Part shown: piece after piece, positions 34,637 to 43,698 of the stretch
Layout of the letters: every line of letters begins with the position of its first letter
How positions within the stretch are numbered: position 1 is the first letter of the stretch
Assembly (NCBI RefSeq): GCF_009834565.1
Contig: NZ_CP019428.1
Span: 5,332,001 to 5,396,000, forward strand
DNA: 64,000 nt
Source of the DNA: Pseudomonas sp. R76
GTDB lineage: Bacteria > Pseudomonadota > Gammaproteobacteria > Pseudomonadales > Pseudomonadaceae
Direction: 5' to 3'
The notes under the pieces: model-generated
The model's database searches: none
The model's input: the letters and a program-made list of their open reading frames with translations, nothing else
What the model was told of the DNA's origin: nothing
Made by a program: the position numbers and the translations under genes

Positions 34637-35038
34637 ATGGCTGGCGAAACCGCCCTGGCAACCCTGCTGCGCAGCATGAGCCCGCAGTTGAATGACGGCG
34701 ATTATGTGTTCTGCACACTGCCCGACAATCGTATCCCCGACGGTTGCGACGTCATCGGCAGCTTTCGCGAACAGGAAGGGCTGACGCTGATTCTCGAGCG
34801 TCAGCAGGCGGAGCAAGCGGGGCTGGCCTTTGACTACGTCGCCGCGTGGATCACCTTGAATGTGCATTCGGCCCTGGAAGCCGTGGGCCTGACTGCGGCG
34901 TTCGCCAGTGCCCTGGGCAAAGCCGGTATCAGTTGCAACGTGATCGCCGGCTACTACCACGACCACTTGTTTGTCGGCCGCAACGATGCCGAGCGGGCCA
35001 TGGATGTATTGCGTCAACTGGCCGCAAACGCGGAGTAA
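34637..35038 (+). CDS. ACT domain-containing protein
   Basis: A 133-residue protein (MAGETALATLLRSMSPQLND) with a predicted pair of ACT-like folds: DYVFCTLPDNRIPDGCDVIGSFREQEGLTLILER, then ITLNVHSALEAVGLTAAFASALGKAGISCNVIAGYYHDHLFV. ACT domains bind amino acids. Placed between argP and argO and five bases from argO, it may sense basic amino acids or influence export. The ATG at 34637 has AAGGA nine bases upstream and is preferred to an ATG at 34598. Confidence 0.87.
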   Translation: MAGETALATLLRSMSPQLNDGDYVFCTLPDNRIPDGCDVIGSFREQEGLTLILERQQAEQAGLAFDYVAAWITLNVHSALEAVGLTAAFASALGKAGISCNVIAGYYHDHLFVGRNDAERAMDVLRQLAANAE

Positions 35039-35043
35039 AAATT

Positions 35044-35643
35044 ATGTGGCAAAGCTATGTGAACGGCCTGTTGGTGGCCCTCGGCCTGATCATGGCGATC
35101 GGCACCCAGAATGCTTTTGTGCTGGCGCAAAGCCTGCGACGTGAACACCATTTGCCCGTGGCGGCGCTGTGCATCGTGTGTGATGCAATTTTGGTGGCGG
35201 CCGGGGTGTTCGGCCTGGCCACGGTGCTGGCACAGAACCCACTGCTGCTGGCGATTGCGCGCTGGGGCGGCGCGGCGTTCCTGTTGTGGTACGGCACCTT
35301 GGCGCTGCGCCGGGCGTTTTCCAGGCAGAGCCTGGAACAAGGCGAACACCTCAAGGTACGCTCCTTGCGCGCCGTGCTGCTCAGTGCCCTGGCGGTGACG
35401 CTGCTCAATCCGCATGTCTATCTGGATACCGTGCTGCTGATTGGCTCATTGGGCGCTCAACAAACCGAACCCGGCGCCTATGTGGCCGGTGCCGCCAGCG
35501 CCTCGTTCCTGTGGTTTGCCACGTTGGCACTCGGCGCCGCGTGGTTGGCACCCTGGTTGACGCGCCCGGCGACCTGGCGGCTGCTGGACTTCCTGGTGGC
35601 GGCGATGATGTTCAGCGTGGCCTACCAATTGATCAGTGCGTGA
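35044..35643 (+). CDS. argO: LysE/ArgO-family amino acid exporter
   Basis: A 199-residue inner-membrane exporter of basic amino acids with about six helices (VNGLLVALGLIMAIGTQNAFVL at the start, LVAAMMFSVAYQLI at the end). The LysE signature GTQNAF and the central LNPHVYLDTVLLIGSLG are present. It starts five bases after the ACT gene and is divergent from argP, so it is expected to be activated by ArgP with arginine or lysine. Confidence 0.93.
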   Translation: MWQSYVNGLLVALGLIMAIGTQNAFVLAQSLRREHHLPVAALCIVCDAILVAAGVFGLATVLAQNPLLLAIARWGGAAFLLWYGTLALRRAFSRQSLEQGEHLKVRSLRAVLLSALAVTLLNPHVYLDTVLLIGSLGAQQTEPGAYVAGAASASFLWFATLALGAAWLAPWLTRPATWRLLDFLVAAMMFSVAYQLISA

Positions 35644-35821
35644 GGAATATTCCAAAACGCTCTGGAACCTCTATCCCACACAGTTGTTGCGTGGTTATGC
35701 CGCAACCCCGGTGCTATGATCCAGCCCCTGCGCCGCAAAGAGTACAAACTCCCCGGCGCTTGTTTGGCCGCCCGTGATCGGCCTTGCGCTCACCGCAACT
35801 GACCTGATTAGGAGAATCATC

Positions 35822-36418
35822 ATGGCTTTCGAATTGCCGCCGCTGCCCTACGCACACGATGCCCTGCAGCCGCACATTTCCAAGGAAACCTTGGAATACC
35901 ACCACGACAAGCACCACAACACCTATGTCGTGAACCTGAACAACCTGGTGCCAGGCACCGAGTTCGAAGGCAAGACCCTGGAAGAAATCGTCAAGTCTTC
36001 TTCGGGCGGCATCTTCAACAACGCCGCTCAGGTCTGGAACCACACCTTCTACTGGAACTGCCTGGCGCCAAACGCCGGCGGCCAACCTACCGGCGCACTG
36101 GCTGAGGCCATCAACGCTGCGTTCGGTTCGTTCGACAAGTTCAAGGAAGAGTTCACCAAGACGTCCGTCGGCACCTTCGGTTCCGGTTGGGGCTGGCTGG
36201 TGAAAAAAGCTGACGGTTCCCTGGCCCTGGCCAGCACCATCGGCGCCGGCAACCCGCTGACCAGCGGCGACACCCCGCTGCTGACCTGCGATGTCTGGGA
36301 ACACGCTTACTACATCGACTACCGCAACGTGCGTCCAAAGTATGTGGAAGCGTTCTGGAACCTGGTCAACTGGAAGTTCGTGGCTGAGCAGTTCGAAGGC
36401 AAAACCTTCACTGCCTAA
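35822..36418 (+). CDS. sodB: Iron superoxide dismutase
   Basis: A 198-residue cytosolic Fe-SOD. All four metal ligands fit: H27 (EYHHDKHH), H74 (NHTFYW), D157 and H161 ([11 protein letters not shown]). [14 protein letters not shown] and FGSGWGWL are the FeSOD signatures, including Gln70 typical of iron enzymes. The ATG has TAGGAGAA upstream. A strong terminator follows. Confidence 0.98.
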   Translation: MAFELPPLPYAHDALQPHISKETLEYHHDKHHNTYVVNLNNLVPGTEFEGKTLEEIVKSSSGGIFNNAAQVWNHTFYWNCLAPNAGGQPTGALAEAINAAFGSFDKFKEEFTKTSVGTFGSGWGWLVKKADGSLALASTIGAGNPLTSGDTPLLTCDVWEHAYYIDYRNVRPKYVEAFWNLVNWKFVAEQFEGKTFTA

Positions 36419-36438
36419 GCAACGCTTGCAGTAAAAAG

Positions 36439-36464
36439 AGCCCGGCAATTGCCGGGCTTTTTTA
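36439..36464 (+). terminator. Terminator of sodB
   Basis: AGCCCGGCAATTGCCGGGCT, a perfect palindrome followed by six T residues, 21 bp after the sodB stop. Confidence 0.92.
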
Positions 36465-36566
36465 TGGGCGATGAAAAATTGGCCGGGGGCTTGGAACTCA
36501 GAGCGTGGATCGTGCCACGCATTCAATGTGAGGAATTCGCCTCTCTTAACTGTCGGAGAAATTACA

Positions 36567-36800
36567 ATGTCCATTACCGCATTAGCAGCAGCAATCCCAC
36601 TTGTTGGCGCACTCGCGCCCTTGGCGGGCCAGGCCATGAACGCTGTCACTCAACTCGCCAAGACGGTAGGCGACTTGGCCAATTCTCAAAGCCAGCGCGG
36701 GGGTCAGATCGCGAACGCAGACACCCACAGCAACCACCACGCTATGAATTATTCGCAACCAAACGCTGGAAGCAAGAGCGTCAACGTCAACATCTCGTAA
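36567..36800 (+). CDS. Small hypothetical protein (77 aa)
   Basis: A 77-residue protein starting MSITALAAAIPLVGALAPLA, with CGGAGAA nine bases upstream of the ATG. It has an Ala/Leu-rich hydrophobic N-terminal third, a middle QAMNAVTQLAKTVGDLANSQ amphipathic helix, and a polar Asn/Ser/His-rich C-terminal half. It lacks Cys and a standard signal peptide. The pattern resembles small secreted or pilin-like helical proteins, but I do not recognise a family. It lies alone between sodB and bifA. Confidence 0.55.
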   Translation: MSITALAAAIPLVGALAPLAGQAMNAVTQLAKTVGDLANSQSQRGGQIANADTHSNHHAMNYSQPNAGSKSVNVNIS

Positions 36801-36981
36801 ACCCAGGCGCCCCTCACCTGCAGAGTCACTTCGGGCAGGCGGACGCGAATCCGCCTGCCCCTACGCCCCTCAAGCTCACTGCCAAACCTGCCGATGCCCT
36901 AATGTTCCTTTGACTGCCACCCCCAGATTGCCAATACTCATGGCATATTGAGGCCACCCGCATGGAACAAGGAATGCCCCT
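36801..36981. other. Leader region of bifA
   Basis: This 181-bp gap holds the bifA promoter region and a 7-codon upstream reading frame (36962-36985). A moderately GC-rich stretch (36830-36895) shows no terminator with a T run. Confidence 0.5.
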
Positions 36982-36985
36982 TTGA
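36962..36985 (+). CDS. Possible leader peptide overlapping the bifA start
   Basis: ATG GAA CAA GGA ATG CCC CTT TGA encodes MEQGMPL. Its TGA (36983-36985) overlaps the bifA TTG (36982-36984) by two bases, so ribosomes ending here could restart on bifA. It may be chance, since it is only seven codons. Confidence 0.3.
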   Translation: MEQGMPL

Positions 36986-39033
36986 AGCTGGAACTCAAAA
37001 ACAGCTTGTCGGTGAAGTTGCTACGGGTTGTGCTGCTGTCGGCATTGATCGTGGGCGTGGCGCTGAGCGCGGCGCAGATTGTTTTCGATGCCTACAACAC
37101 ACGCCAGGCTGTGGCCGGTGATGCCCAACGCATCCTCGACATGTTTCGCGACCCCTCGACCCAGGCTGTCTACAGCCTTGACCGCGAGATGGGTATGCAG
37201 GTGATCGAAGGCCTGTTTCAGGACGACGCCGTGCGCATGGCCTCCATCGGCCACCCCAACGAAACCATGCTCGCGGAAAAAAGCCGCGACTTGCAGCAAT
37301 CCCCGACCCGCTGGTTGACCGACCTGATTCTGGGTCAGGAACGCACCTTCACCACATCGTTGGTCGGCAAAGGCCCGTACAGCGAGTACTACGGCGACCT
37401 GAGCATCACCCTCGACACGGCCAACTATGGCAAAGGCTTTCTGGTCAGCTCGGTGATCATCTTTATTTCCGGCGTGCTGCGCGCCCTGGCCATGGGCCTG
37501 GTGTTGTACCTGGTCTATCACTGGCTGCTGACCAAGCCGTTGTCGCGGATCATCGAGCACCTGACGTCGATCAATCCGGACCGGCCCAGTGAACACAAGA
37601 TCCCCCAGCTCAAAGGCCACGAACGCAACGAGTTGGGGCTGTGGATCAACACCGCCAACCAGTTGCTCGAATCCATCGAACGCAATACGCACTTGCGGCA
37701 CGAGGCCGAATCCAGCCTGCTGCGCATGGCCCAGTACGACTTTCTCACCGGCCTGCCCAACCGCCAGAAATTGCAGGAACAGCTGGACAAGATCCTCATC
37801 GACGCCGGCCGCCGACAGCGCCGAGTCGCGGTGTTGTGCGTAGGCCTGGATGACTTCAAAAGCGTCAACGAACAGTTCACTTATCAGGCCGGCGACAAAC
37901 TGCTGCTGGCCCTGGCCGACCGTTTGCGCGCCCACAGCGGCCGCCTCGGCGCCCTGGCCCGGCTGGGCGGCGATCAGTTTGCGCTGGTGCAGGCCGACAT
38001 CGACCAGCCTTACGAAGCCGCCGAATTGGCACAAAGCATTCTTGATGACCTGGAAGCCGAATTCGCCCTTGAACACGAGCAGATTCGCCTGCGCGCCACC
38101 ATCGGCATCACGCTCTTCCCGGAAGACGGCGACAGCACCGAGAAGCTGCTGCAAAAAGCCGAACAGACCATGACCCTGGCCAAGAGCCGCTCGCGCAACC
38201 GCTATCAGTTCTATATCGCCAGCGTCGACAGTGAAATGCGTCGGCGCCGCGAACTGGAAAAAGACCTGCGCGATGCCCTCAGCCGTGACCAGTTTCACCT
38301 GGTCTACCAACCGCAGATCAGCTATCGCGACCATCGCGTGGTCGGTGTGGAAGCGCTGATCCGCTGGCAGCACCCGGAGCACGGCCTGGTGCCGCCCGAC
38401 TTGTTTATCCCGTTGGCGGAACAGAACGGCACGATTATTCCGATTGGCGAATGGGTGCTGGACCAGGCCTGCCGGCAACTGCGCGAATGGCATGACCTGG
38501 GCTTCACCACCTTGCGCATGGCGGTCAACCTGTCGACCGTGCAACTGCACCACACCGAGTTGCCGCGCGTGGTCAACAACCTGATGCAGATTTACCGCCT
38601 GCCGCCGCGCAGCCTTGAATTGGAAGTGACTGAGACCGGCCTGATGGAAGACATCAGCACCGCCGCCCAGCATTTGCTGAGCCTGCGGCGTTCCGGGGCG
38701 TTGATCGCGATTGATGATTTCGGCACCGGCTATTCGTCCTTGAGCTATTTGAAAAGCCTGCCGCTGGACAAGATCAAGATCGACAAGAGCTTCGTCCAGG
38801 ACCTGCTCGATGACGACGACGATGCAACCATCGTGCGCGCCATCATCCAACTGGGCAAAAGCCTGGGCATGCAAGTGATCGCCGAGGGCGTGGAAACCGC
38901 CGAGCAGGAGGCCTACATCATTTCCGAAGGCTGCCACGAGGGCCAAGGCTACCACTACAGCAAACCGCTGCCGGCCCGGGAACTGGCGGCGTTTTTGAAA
39001 CAGTCCGAGCGCAATAACGCGGCGATTCTCTGA
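36982..39033 (+). CDS. bifA: BifA-type c-di-GMP phosphodiesterase (GGDQF-EAL)
   Basis: A 683-residue inner-membrane enzyme that degrades cyclic-di-GMP and so promotes motility over biofilm. N-terminal helix LRVVLLSALIVGVALSAAQIV, periplasmic segment to about 150, second helix FLVSSVIIFISGVLRALAMGL, then a degenerate GGDEF domain (GGDQF at 329-333) and an intact EAL domain (EALIRW at 457, DDFGTGYSSLSYLK from 578, K-I-D-KSF). The GGDQF variant, the length and the position beside sodB match BifA. Start is TTG at 36982 (MKLELKNSLSVKLLR), with AAGGA upstream. Confidence 0.92.
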   Translation: MKLELKNSLSVKLLRVVLLSALIVGVALSAAQIVFDAYNTRQAVAGDAQRILDMFRDPSTQAVYSLDREMGMQVIEGLFQDDAVRMASIGHPNETMLAEKSRDLQQSPTRWLTDLILGQERTFTTSLVGKGPYSEYYGDLSITLDTANYGKGFLVSSVIIFISGVLRALAMGLVLYLVYHWLLTKPLSRIIEHLTSINPDRPSEHKIPQLKGHERNELGLWINTANQLLESIERNTHLRHEAESSLLRMAQYDFLTGLPNRQKLQEQLDKILIDAGRRQRRVAVLCVGLDDFKSVNEQFTYQAGDKLLLALADRLRAHSGRLGALARLGGDQFALVQADIDQPYEAAELAQSILDDLEAEFALEHEQIRLRATIGITLFPEDGDSTEKLLQKAEQTMTLAKSRSRNRYQFYIASVDSEMRRRRELEKDLRDALSRDQFHLVYQPQISYRDHRVVGVEALIRWQHPEHGLVPPDLFIPLAEQNGTIIPIGEWVLDQACRQLREWHDLGFTTLRMAVNLSTVQLHHTELPRVVNNLMQIYRLPPRSLELEVTETGLMEDISTAAQHLLSLRRSGALIAIDDFGTGYSSLSYLKSLPLDKIKIDKSFVQDLLDDDDDATIVRAIIQLGKSLGMQVIAEGVETAEQEAYIISEGCHEGQGYHYSKPLPARELAAFLKQSERNNAAIL

Positions 39034-39081
39034 AATAGCAAAACGATACTAAATATTTCCCGCGTATAACCCTTTACACAA

Positions 39082-39100
39082 AATGCAAATCTTTCGCATT
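39082..39100. promoter_or_regulatory. 19-bp Fur-box-like palindrome upstream of the imelysin gene
   Basis: AATGCAAATCTTTCGCATT has nine-base arms matching at seven positions and ends 62 bp before the start codon. Size and AT content are like a Fur site, but it does not match the GATAAT consensus closely. Confidence 0.35.
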
Positions 39101-39162
39101 ATGTCGCAGCTTTTTTGCGCTCCCCCGCGCGCCCTATCAACAACCGAAGCAGGATGTTCGCC

Positions 39163-40509
39163 ATGATTCGTATGCCCCTGGCCACCGCCAGTCTGCTGGC
39201 CATTGCCATTTCTCTCGCCGGTTGCGGCGAAGGTAAAGACGACAAGGCCGCCGCAAACCAGGCGCCGACCCCGGCTGCCAGCACCACCGCTCCAGCGGCT
39301 GCCACCCCTGCCGGCCAGGTCGACGAAGCGGCCGCCAAGGCCGTGGTCGCGCATTACGCTGACATGGTGTTCGCGGTGTACAGCGATGCCGAATCGACGG
39401 CGAAAACCCTGCAAACCGCAATCGACACCTTCCTCGCCAACCCCAACGACCAAACCCTGAAAGCGGCCCGCACCGCTTGGGTTGCCGCTCGCGTACCGTA
39501 CCTGCAGAGCGAAGTGTTCCGTTTCGGCAACACCATCATCGACGACTGGGAAGGCCAAGTGAACGCCTGGCCCCTGGACGAAGGCCTGATCGACTACGTC
39601 GACAAATCCTACGAACACGCCCTGGGTAACCCAGGCGCCACCGCCAACATCATCGCCAACACCGAGATCCAGGTCGGCGAAGACAAGGTCGACGTCAAAG
39701 AGATCACCCCGGAAAAACTCGCCAGCCTCAACGAGCTGGGCGGTTCCGAAGCCAACGTCGCCACCGGCTACCACGCCATCGAATTCCTGCTGTGGGGCCA
39801 AGACCTCAACGGCACCGGCCCAGGCGCGGGCAACCGCCCTGCCTCCGACTACCTGACAGGCGAAGGCGCCACCGGTGGCCACAACGAGCGTCGCCGCACT
39901 TACCTGCGCGCCGTGACCCAACTGCTGGTCAGCGACCTGGAAGAAATGGTCGGCAACTGGAAACCCAACGTCGAAGACAACTACCGCGCCACCCTGGAAG
40001 CCGAACCGGCTACCGACGGACTGCGCAAAATGCTGTTCGGCATGGGCAGCCTGTCCCTCGGCGAACTGGCCGGTGAGCGCATGAAGGTTTCCCTGGAAGC
40101 CAACTCGCCGGAAGACGAGCAGGACTGCTTCAGCGACAACACCCACAACTCGCATTTCTACGATGCCAAGGGTATTCGTAACGTTTACCTGGGCGAGTAC
40201 ACCCGCGTCGACGGCACCAAGATGACCGGCGCGAGCTTGTCGTCGCTGGTGGCCAAGGCTGACCCGGCTGCCGACAGCGCACTGAAGGCCGACCTGGCGT
40301 CGACCGAAGCGAAGATCCAGGTCATGGTTGATCACGCCAACAACGGTGAGCACTACGACCAACTGATCGCCGCAGGCAACGATGCAGGCAACCAGATCGT
40401 GCGTGACGCCATCGCTGCGCTGGTCAAGCAGACCGGTTCGATCGAAGCGGCTGCAGGCAAACTGGGCATCAGCGACTTGAACCCGGACAACGCTGATCAC
40501 GAATTCTGA
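39163..40509 (+). CDS. icmP: Imelysin-family iron-regulated lipoprotein (ICMP-like)
   Basis: A 448-residue lipoprotein with lipobox LAGC at residues 18-21 and an Ala/Pro-rich linker. The imelysin core has the GxHxxE motif in TGYHAIEFLLWGQ (H204-E207). P. aeruginosa ICMP is described as an insulin-cleaving metalloproteinase; the wider family (IrpA, EfeO-like) is linked to iron. The ATG at 39163 has AGGA nine bases upstream. The gene is followed by a clear terminator. The same bifA-to-icmP order occurs in P. aeruginosa. Protease activity in this family is debated, so the family call is firmer than the function. Confidence 0.88.
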   Translation: MIRMPLATASLLAIAISLAGCGEGKDDKAAANQAPTPAASTTAPAAATPAGQVDEAAAKAVVAHYADMVFAVYSDAESTAKTLQTAIDTFLANPNDQTLKAARTAWVAARVPYLQSEVFRFGNTIIDDWEGQVNAWPLDEGLIDYVDKSYEHALGNPGATANIIANTEIQVGEDKVDVKEITPEKLASLNELGGSEANVATGYHAIEFLLWGQDLNGTGPGAGNRPASDYLTGEGATGGHNERRRTYLRAVTQLLVSDLEEMVGNWKPNVEDNYRATLEAEPATDGLRKMLFGMGSLSLGELAGERMKVSLEANSPEDEQDCFSDNTHNSHFYDAKGIRNVYLGEYTRVDGTKMTGASLSSLVAKADPAADSALKADLASTEAKIQVMVDHANNGEHYDQLIAAGNDAGNQIVRDAIAALVKQTGSIEAAAGKLGISDLNPDNADHEF

Positions 40510-40527
40510 TCCGTGCCGCGTTGAATG

Positions 40528-40552
40528 AGGCGACCTTTGGGTCGCCTTTTTT
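40528..40552 (+). terminator. Terminator of the imelysin gene
   Basis: AGGCGACC-TTTGG-GTCGCCT followed by six T residues, 19 bp past the stop. Confidence 0.92.
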
Positions 40553-40589
40553 GTACCCTTCCTGGCATCATCAGCCACCACAAAACCCT

Positions 40590-40679
40590 TGTGGGAGCGG
40601 GCTTGCTCGCGAAAGCGGTGTACCCGTCGACAGATATATTGGCTGACCCACTGCTTTCGCGAGCAAGCCCGCTCCCACA
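40590..40679. repeat. REPIN-like inverted pair (family A, GGGCTTGCTCGCGA subtype)
   Basis: TGTGGGAGCGGGCTTGCTCG with its inverse, between icmP and trkH. Confidence 0.9.
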
Positions 40680-40755
40680 TTTTACCGCGTCGCCTTTGAG
40701 CCTTCGGTTTACGTAGGTAGAATGGCGCCTCTACCTGTCATCCCGAGCACACTTC

Positions 40756-42210
40756 ATGGCGTTGCCGACCCTACGCATCATCGGTTTCATCATCGGCATC
40801 TTCCTGATCACCCTCGCGATCGCCATGGTCGTCCCGATGGCCACGCTGGTGATCTTCGAACGCACCAGCGACCTGCCCTCGTTCCTCTGGGCCAGCATGA
40901 TTACCTTTCTCGCCGGCCTGGCGCTGGTGATCCCCGGCCGCCCCGAACACGTGCACTTGCGCCCCCGCGACATGTACTTGCTCACCGTCAGCAGTTGGGT
41001 GGTGGTGTGTGTGTTCGCCGCGCTGCCGTTTTTGCTGACCCAGCACATCAGCTACACCGACTCTTTCTTCGAAAGCATGTCCGGCATCACCGCCACCGGC
41101 TCAACCGTATTGAGCGGGCTGGACAGCATGTCACCGGGCATCCTGATGTGGCGCTCGCTGCTGCACTGGCTCGGGGGTATCGGCTTTATCGGCATGGCGG
41201 TGGCGATCCTGCCGTTGCTGCGCATTGGTGGCATGCGCCTGTTCCAGACCGAATCCTCGGACCGTTCGGAAAAGGTCATGCCGCGCTCACACATGGTGGC
41301 GCGGCTGATCGTGGCGGCCTACGTGGGCATTACCATCCTCGGCAGCCTGGCGTTCTGGTGGGCCGGGATGGGCTTGTTCGATGCGATCAATCACGCGATG
41401 TCGGCGATCTCCACCGGCGGTTTTTCCACCTCGGATGAATCCCTGTCCCACTGGAAACAACCGGCAGTGCACTGGGTGGCGGTGGTGGTGATGATCCTCG
41501 GCAGCTTGCCGTTCACCTTGTATGTGGCCACGTTGCGCGGCAATCGCCGGGCGCTGATCAAGGATCAGCAGGTGCAAGGTTTGCTGGGTTTATTGCTGGT
41601 GACCTGGCTGGTGCTCGGCACTTGGTACTGGTGGACGACCGATCTGCATTGGCTGGACGCGCTGCGTCATGTGGCGGTAAACGTCACCTCTGTAGTGACC
41701 ACCACCGGCTTTGCACTTGGGGACTACAGCATCTGGGGTAACTTCTCACTGATGCTGTTCTTCTACCTGGGCTTTGTCGGCGGCTGCTCAGGCTCCACGG
41801 CGGGCGGGATCAAGATCTTCCGTTTCCAGGTCGCCTATATATTGCTCAAGGCCAACTTGAACCAGCTGATTCACCCACGCGCGGTGATCAAGCAGAAATA
41901 CAACGGCCACCGCCTCGACGAAGAGATCGTGCGCTCGATTCTGACCTTTTCGTTCTTCTTCGCCATCACCATCTGCGCCATCGCCCTGGCCCTGTCGCTG
42001 CTCGGGCTGGACTGGATGACCGCGTTGACCGGCGCCGCCAGCACCGTCTCGGGCGTGGGCCCGGGTCTGGGCGAAACCATCGGCCCGGCCGGCAACTTCG
42101 CCAGCTTGCCGGATGCGGCCAAGTGGATCCTGTCGTTCGGCATGCTGCTGGGCCGGCTGGAGATCATTACAGTCTTTGTTCTGTGCATTCCGGCGTTTTG
42201 GCGCCACTGA
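40756..42210 (+). CDS. trkH: TrkH potassium uptake channel subunit
   Basis: A 484-residue inner-membrane K+ channel of the Trk/Ktr/HKT family with four pore-loop repeats seen as TATGSTVL, STGGFSTS, TTTGFALG and SGVGPGLG. The central HWLGGIGFIGMAVAILPLL and FVGGCSGSTAGGIKIFR are family hallmarks. It would work with cytosolic TrkA, which is not in this window. Its last 44 bases overlap the 3' end of the convergent AraC-family gene. Confidence 0.95.
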   Translation: MALPTLRIIGFIIGIFLITLAIAMVVPMATLVIFERTSDLPSFLWASMITFLAGLALVIPGRPEHVHLRPRDMYLLTVSSWVVVCVFAALPFLLTQHISYTDSFFESMSGITATGSTVLSGLDSMSPGILMWRSLLHWLGGIGFIGMAVAILPLLRIGGMRLFQTESSDRSEKVMPRSHMVARLIVAAYVGITILGSLAFWWAGMGLFDAINHAMSAISTGGFSTSDESLSHWKQPAVHWVAVVVMILGSLPFTLYVATLRGNRRALIKDQQVQGLLGLLLVTWLVLGTWYWWTTDLHWLDALRHVAVNVTSVVTTTGFALGDYSIWGNFSLMLFFYLGFVGGCSGSTAGGIKIFRFQVAYILLKANLNQLIHPRAVIKQKYNGHRLDEEIVRSILTFSFFFAITICAIALALSLLGLDWMTALTGAASTVSGVGPGLGETIGPAGNFASLPDAAKWILSFGMLLGRLEIITVFVLCIPAFWRH

Positions 42211-43225
42211 CCGTTGACGCTTCGAGCAACCGCGCCCGGTATTCGCCAGGCGTGGCATCGAACCAACGGCGGAACGCGCGGAAAAAATTGCTCGGGTCGG
42301 CAAACCCCAACAGGTAGGCAATTTCCAGCAACGTCATGCTCGGCTGCGCCAGGTATTGCTCGGCGAGTTCGCGGCGGGTGTCGTCGAGCAAGGTCTGGAA
42401 ACTGGTGCCCTCCTCCTGCAAACGCCGCTGCAAGGTGCGCTGGGACAGGTGCAAGGTCTGGGCGACCACTTCGCGCTTGGGCTCGCCCTGGGGCAACAGG
42501 CGGCACAGCACCTGGCGGGCCTTGTGGGTCACGCGGCTCTCGGAAAACCGCGCCAGGTATTCACCGGCAAACCGATCATGCAACAGCGCCATGGCCTCAT
42601 TGGCCGTGGGCAGCGGCGCCTCCATGTCAGCCTGCTCGAAAATCAGCGCGTCATACGGCGCATTGAATTCCAGCGGCGCATGGAAGGCCTGTTTGTAAGG
42701 CGCGAGGTCCGCCGGTTGATCACCTTGCAACACGACTTTGCGCGGTTGCAGGGTGCGCCCGGTCAACCAGCCGCACAGCGCCAAGGCACTCGCCAGCGAC
42801 GCTTCGGCGCTTTGCCGGGTGGGCGGCAGGTGGTCGCCATGCACCGTCAGAATCAGCGCATAGCCTTCGGGTAGCAGGCGGAAGCTCAGGTCGGCGCTTT
42901 CGGCAATGATGCGCTGGTAGCGCACCAGGCGCATAAAGCCTTCCGCGAGGGTGTTGCTGGACATCAGCGCGTAACCGGCCACATGAAACGAGGCCGGGCG
43001 CACCACTTTGCCCATGTTCAAGCCGATTGCGGGGTTGCCCGACAACTCCACCGCCCGCTGCCACAACCTTGTCATGGAGTCCTGCGGAAAACGCGCGTCG
43101 GGATCACTGAGGGCGGCGTAGTCCAGGCCCAGTTGCTTGAACAAGACGCGGCAATCCAGGCCGTCCATTTCCAGCGCCTTGACTATCCCCATCGCCCAGC
43201 TTGCAGAAGTTGTTCGTTCGCTCAT
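42167..43225 (-). CDS. AraC-family transcriptional regulator
   Basis: A 352-residue regulator with an N-terminal ligand domain of the DUF4062/OruR-like AraC_binding_2 type (SWAMGIVKALEMDGLDCRVLFKQLGL) and a C-terminal AraC helix-turn-helix pair (VVAQTLHLSQRTLQRRLQEEGTSFQTLLDDTRRELAEQYL...LEIAYLLGFADPSNFFRAFRRWFDATPGEYR). The target is unknown. It is convergent with trkH and overlaps it by 44 bp. The C-terminal tail after the HTH is about 22 residues. Confidence 0.92.
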   Translation of the reverse strand: MSERTTSASWAMGIVKALEMDGLDCRVLFKQLGLDYAALSDPDARFPQDSMTRLWQRAVELSGNPAIGLNMGKVVRPASFHVAGYALMSSNTLAEGFMRLVRYQRIIAESADLSFRLLPEGYALILTVHGDHLPPTRQSAEASLASALALCGWLTGRTLQPRKVVLQGDQPADLAPYKQAFHAPLEFNAPYDALIFEQADMEAPLPTANEAMALLHDRFAGEYLARFSESRVTHKARQVLCRLLPQGEPKREVVAQTLHLSQRTLQRRLQEEGTSFQTLLDDTRRELAEQYLAQPSMTLLEIAYLLGFADPSNFFRAFRRWFDATPGEYRARLLEASTVSGAKTPECTEQRL

Positions 43226-43386
43226 GGCGTCTTCTTGAAAAAAGCAGGCTCAAACGGCAGCCAGGAAGCCAAGGATACTAAAGTGGCATCTATTGTCACT
43301 GGCTGTTACCACTGATCACTCTAGACTCAAATAAGCTCCCCGCCGAACATCTGTTGGGCGGCATCACCACCCAAGGGCCGGCTACC

Positions 43387-43698
43387 GTGGAAAATATCAA
43401 ACAATTCAATAGCTTCGCCGAGTTCTACCCTTACTACCTGAGCGAGCACGGCAACAGCACCTGCCGGCGCCTGCATTTTATCGGCACCACGTTGGTGATC
43501 GGTATTCTGGCCTATGCGATTGGCAGAGGGTCGTTGGGCCTGTTGCTGGCCTTGCCAGTCGCCGGCTACAGCTTTGCCTGGATCGGCCACTTCTTCTTCG
43601 AAAAGAACCGCCCGGCGACGTTTCAACACCCGTTCTACAGCTTGTTGGGCGATTTTGTGATGTACCGCGACATGATTTTGGGCAAGGTGCCGTTCTAG
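43387..43698 (+). CDS. DUF962 (Mpo1-like) small membrane protein
   Basis: A 103-residue protein with two hydrophobic segments (RRLHFIGTTLVIGILAYAIG, LGLLLALPVAGYSFAWIGHFFFE). The conserved pattern FYPYYLSEHGN...RRLHFIGT...IGHFFFEKNRPATFQHP matches DUF962/YGL010w (Mpo1), whose yeast member is a dioxygenase in fatty-acid alpha-oxidation using the same His residues. The start is GTG at 43387 (VENIKQFNS), which fits the family. Bacterial function is not shown. Confidence 0.85.
   Translation: MENIKQFNSFAEFYPYYLSEHGNSTCRRLHFIGTTLVIGILAYAIGRGSLGLLLALPVAGYSFAWIGHFFFEKNRPATFQHPFYSLLGDFVMYRDMILGKVPF

Noticed and set aside
37021..38955. Long frame antisense to bifA (644 codons)
   Set aside because: No start site or domain; bifA on the other strand has full GGDEF/EAL motifs.
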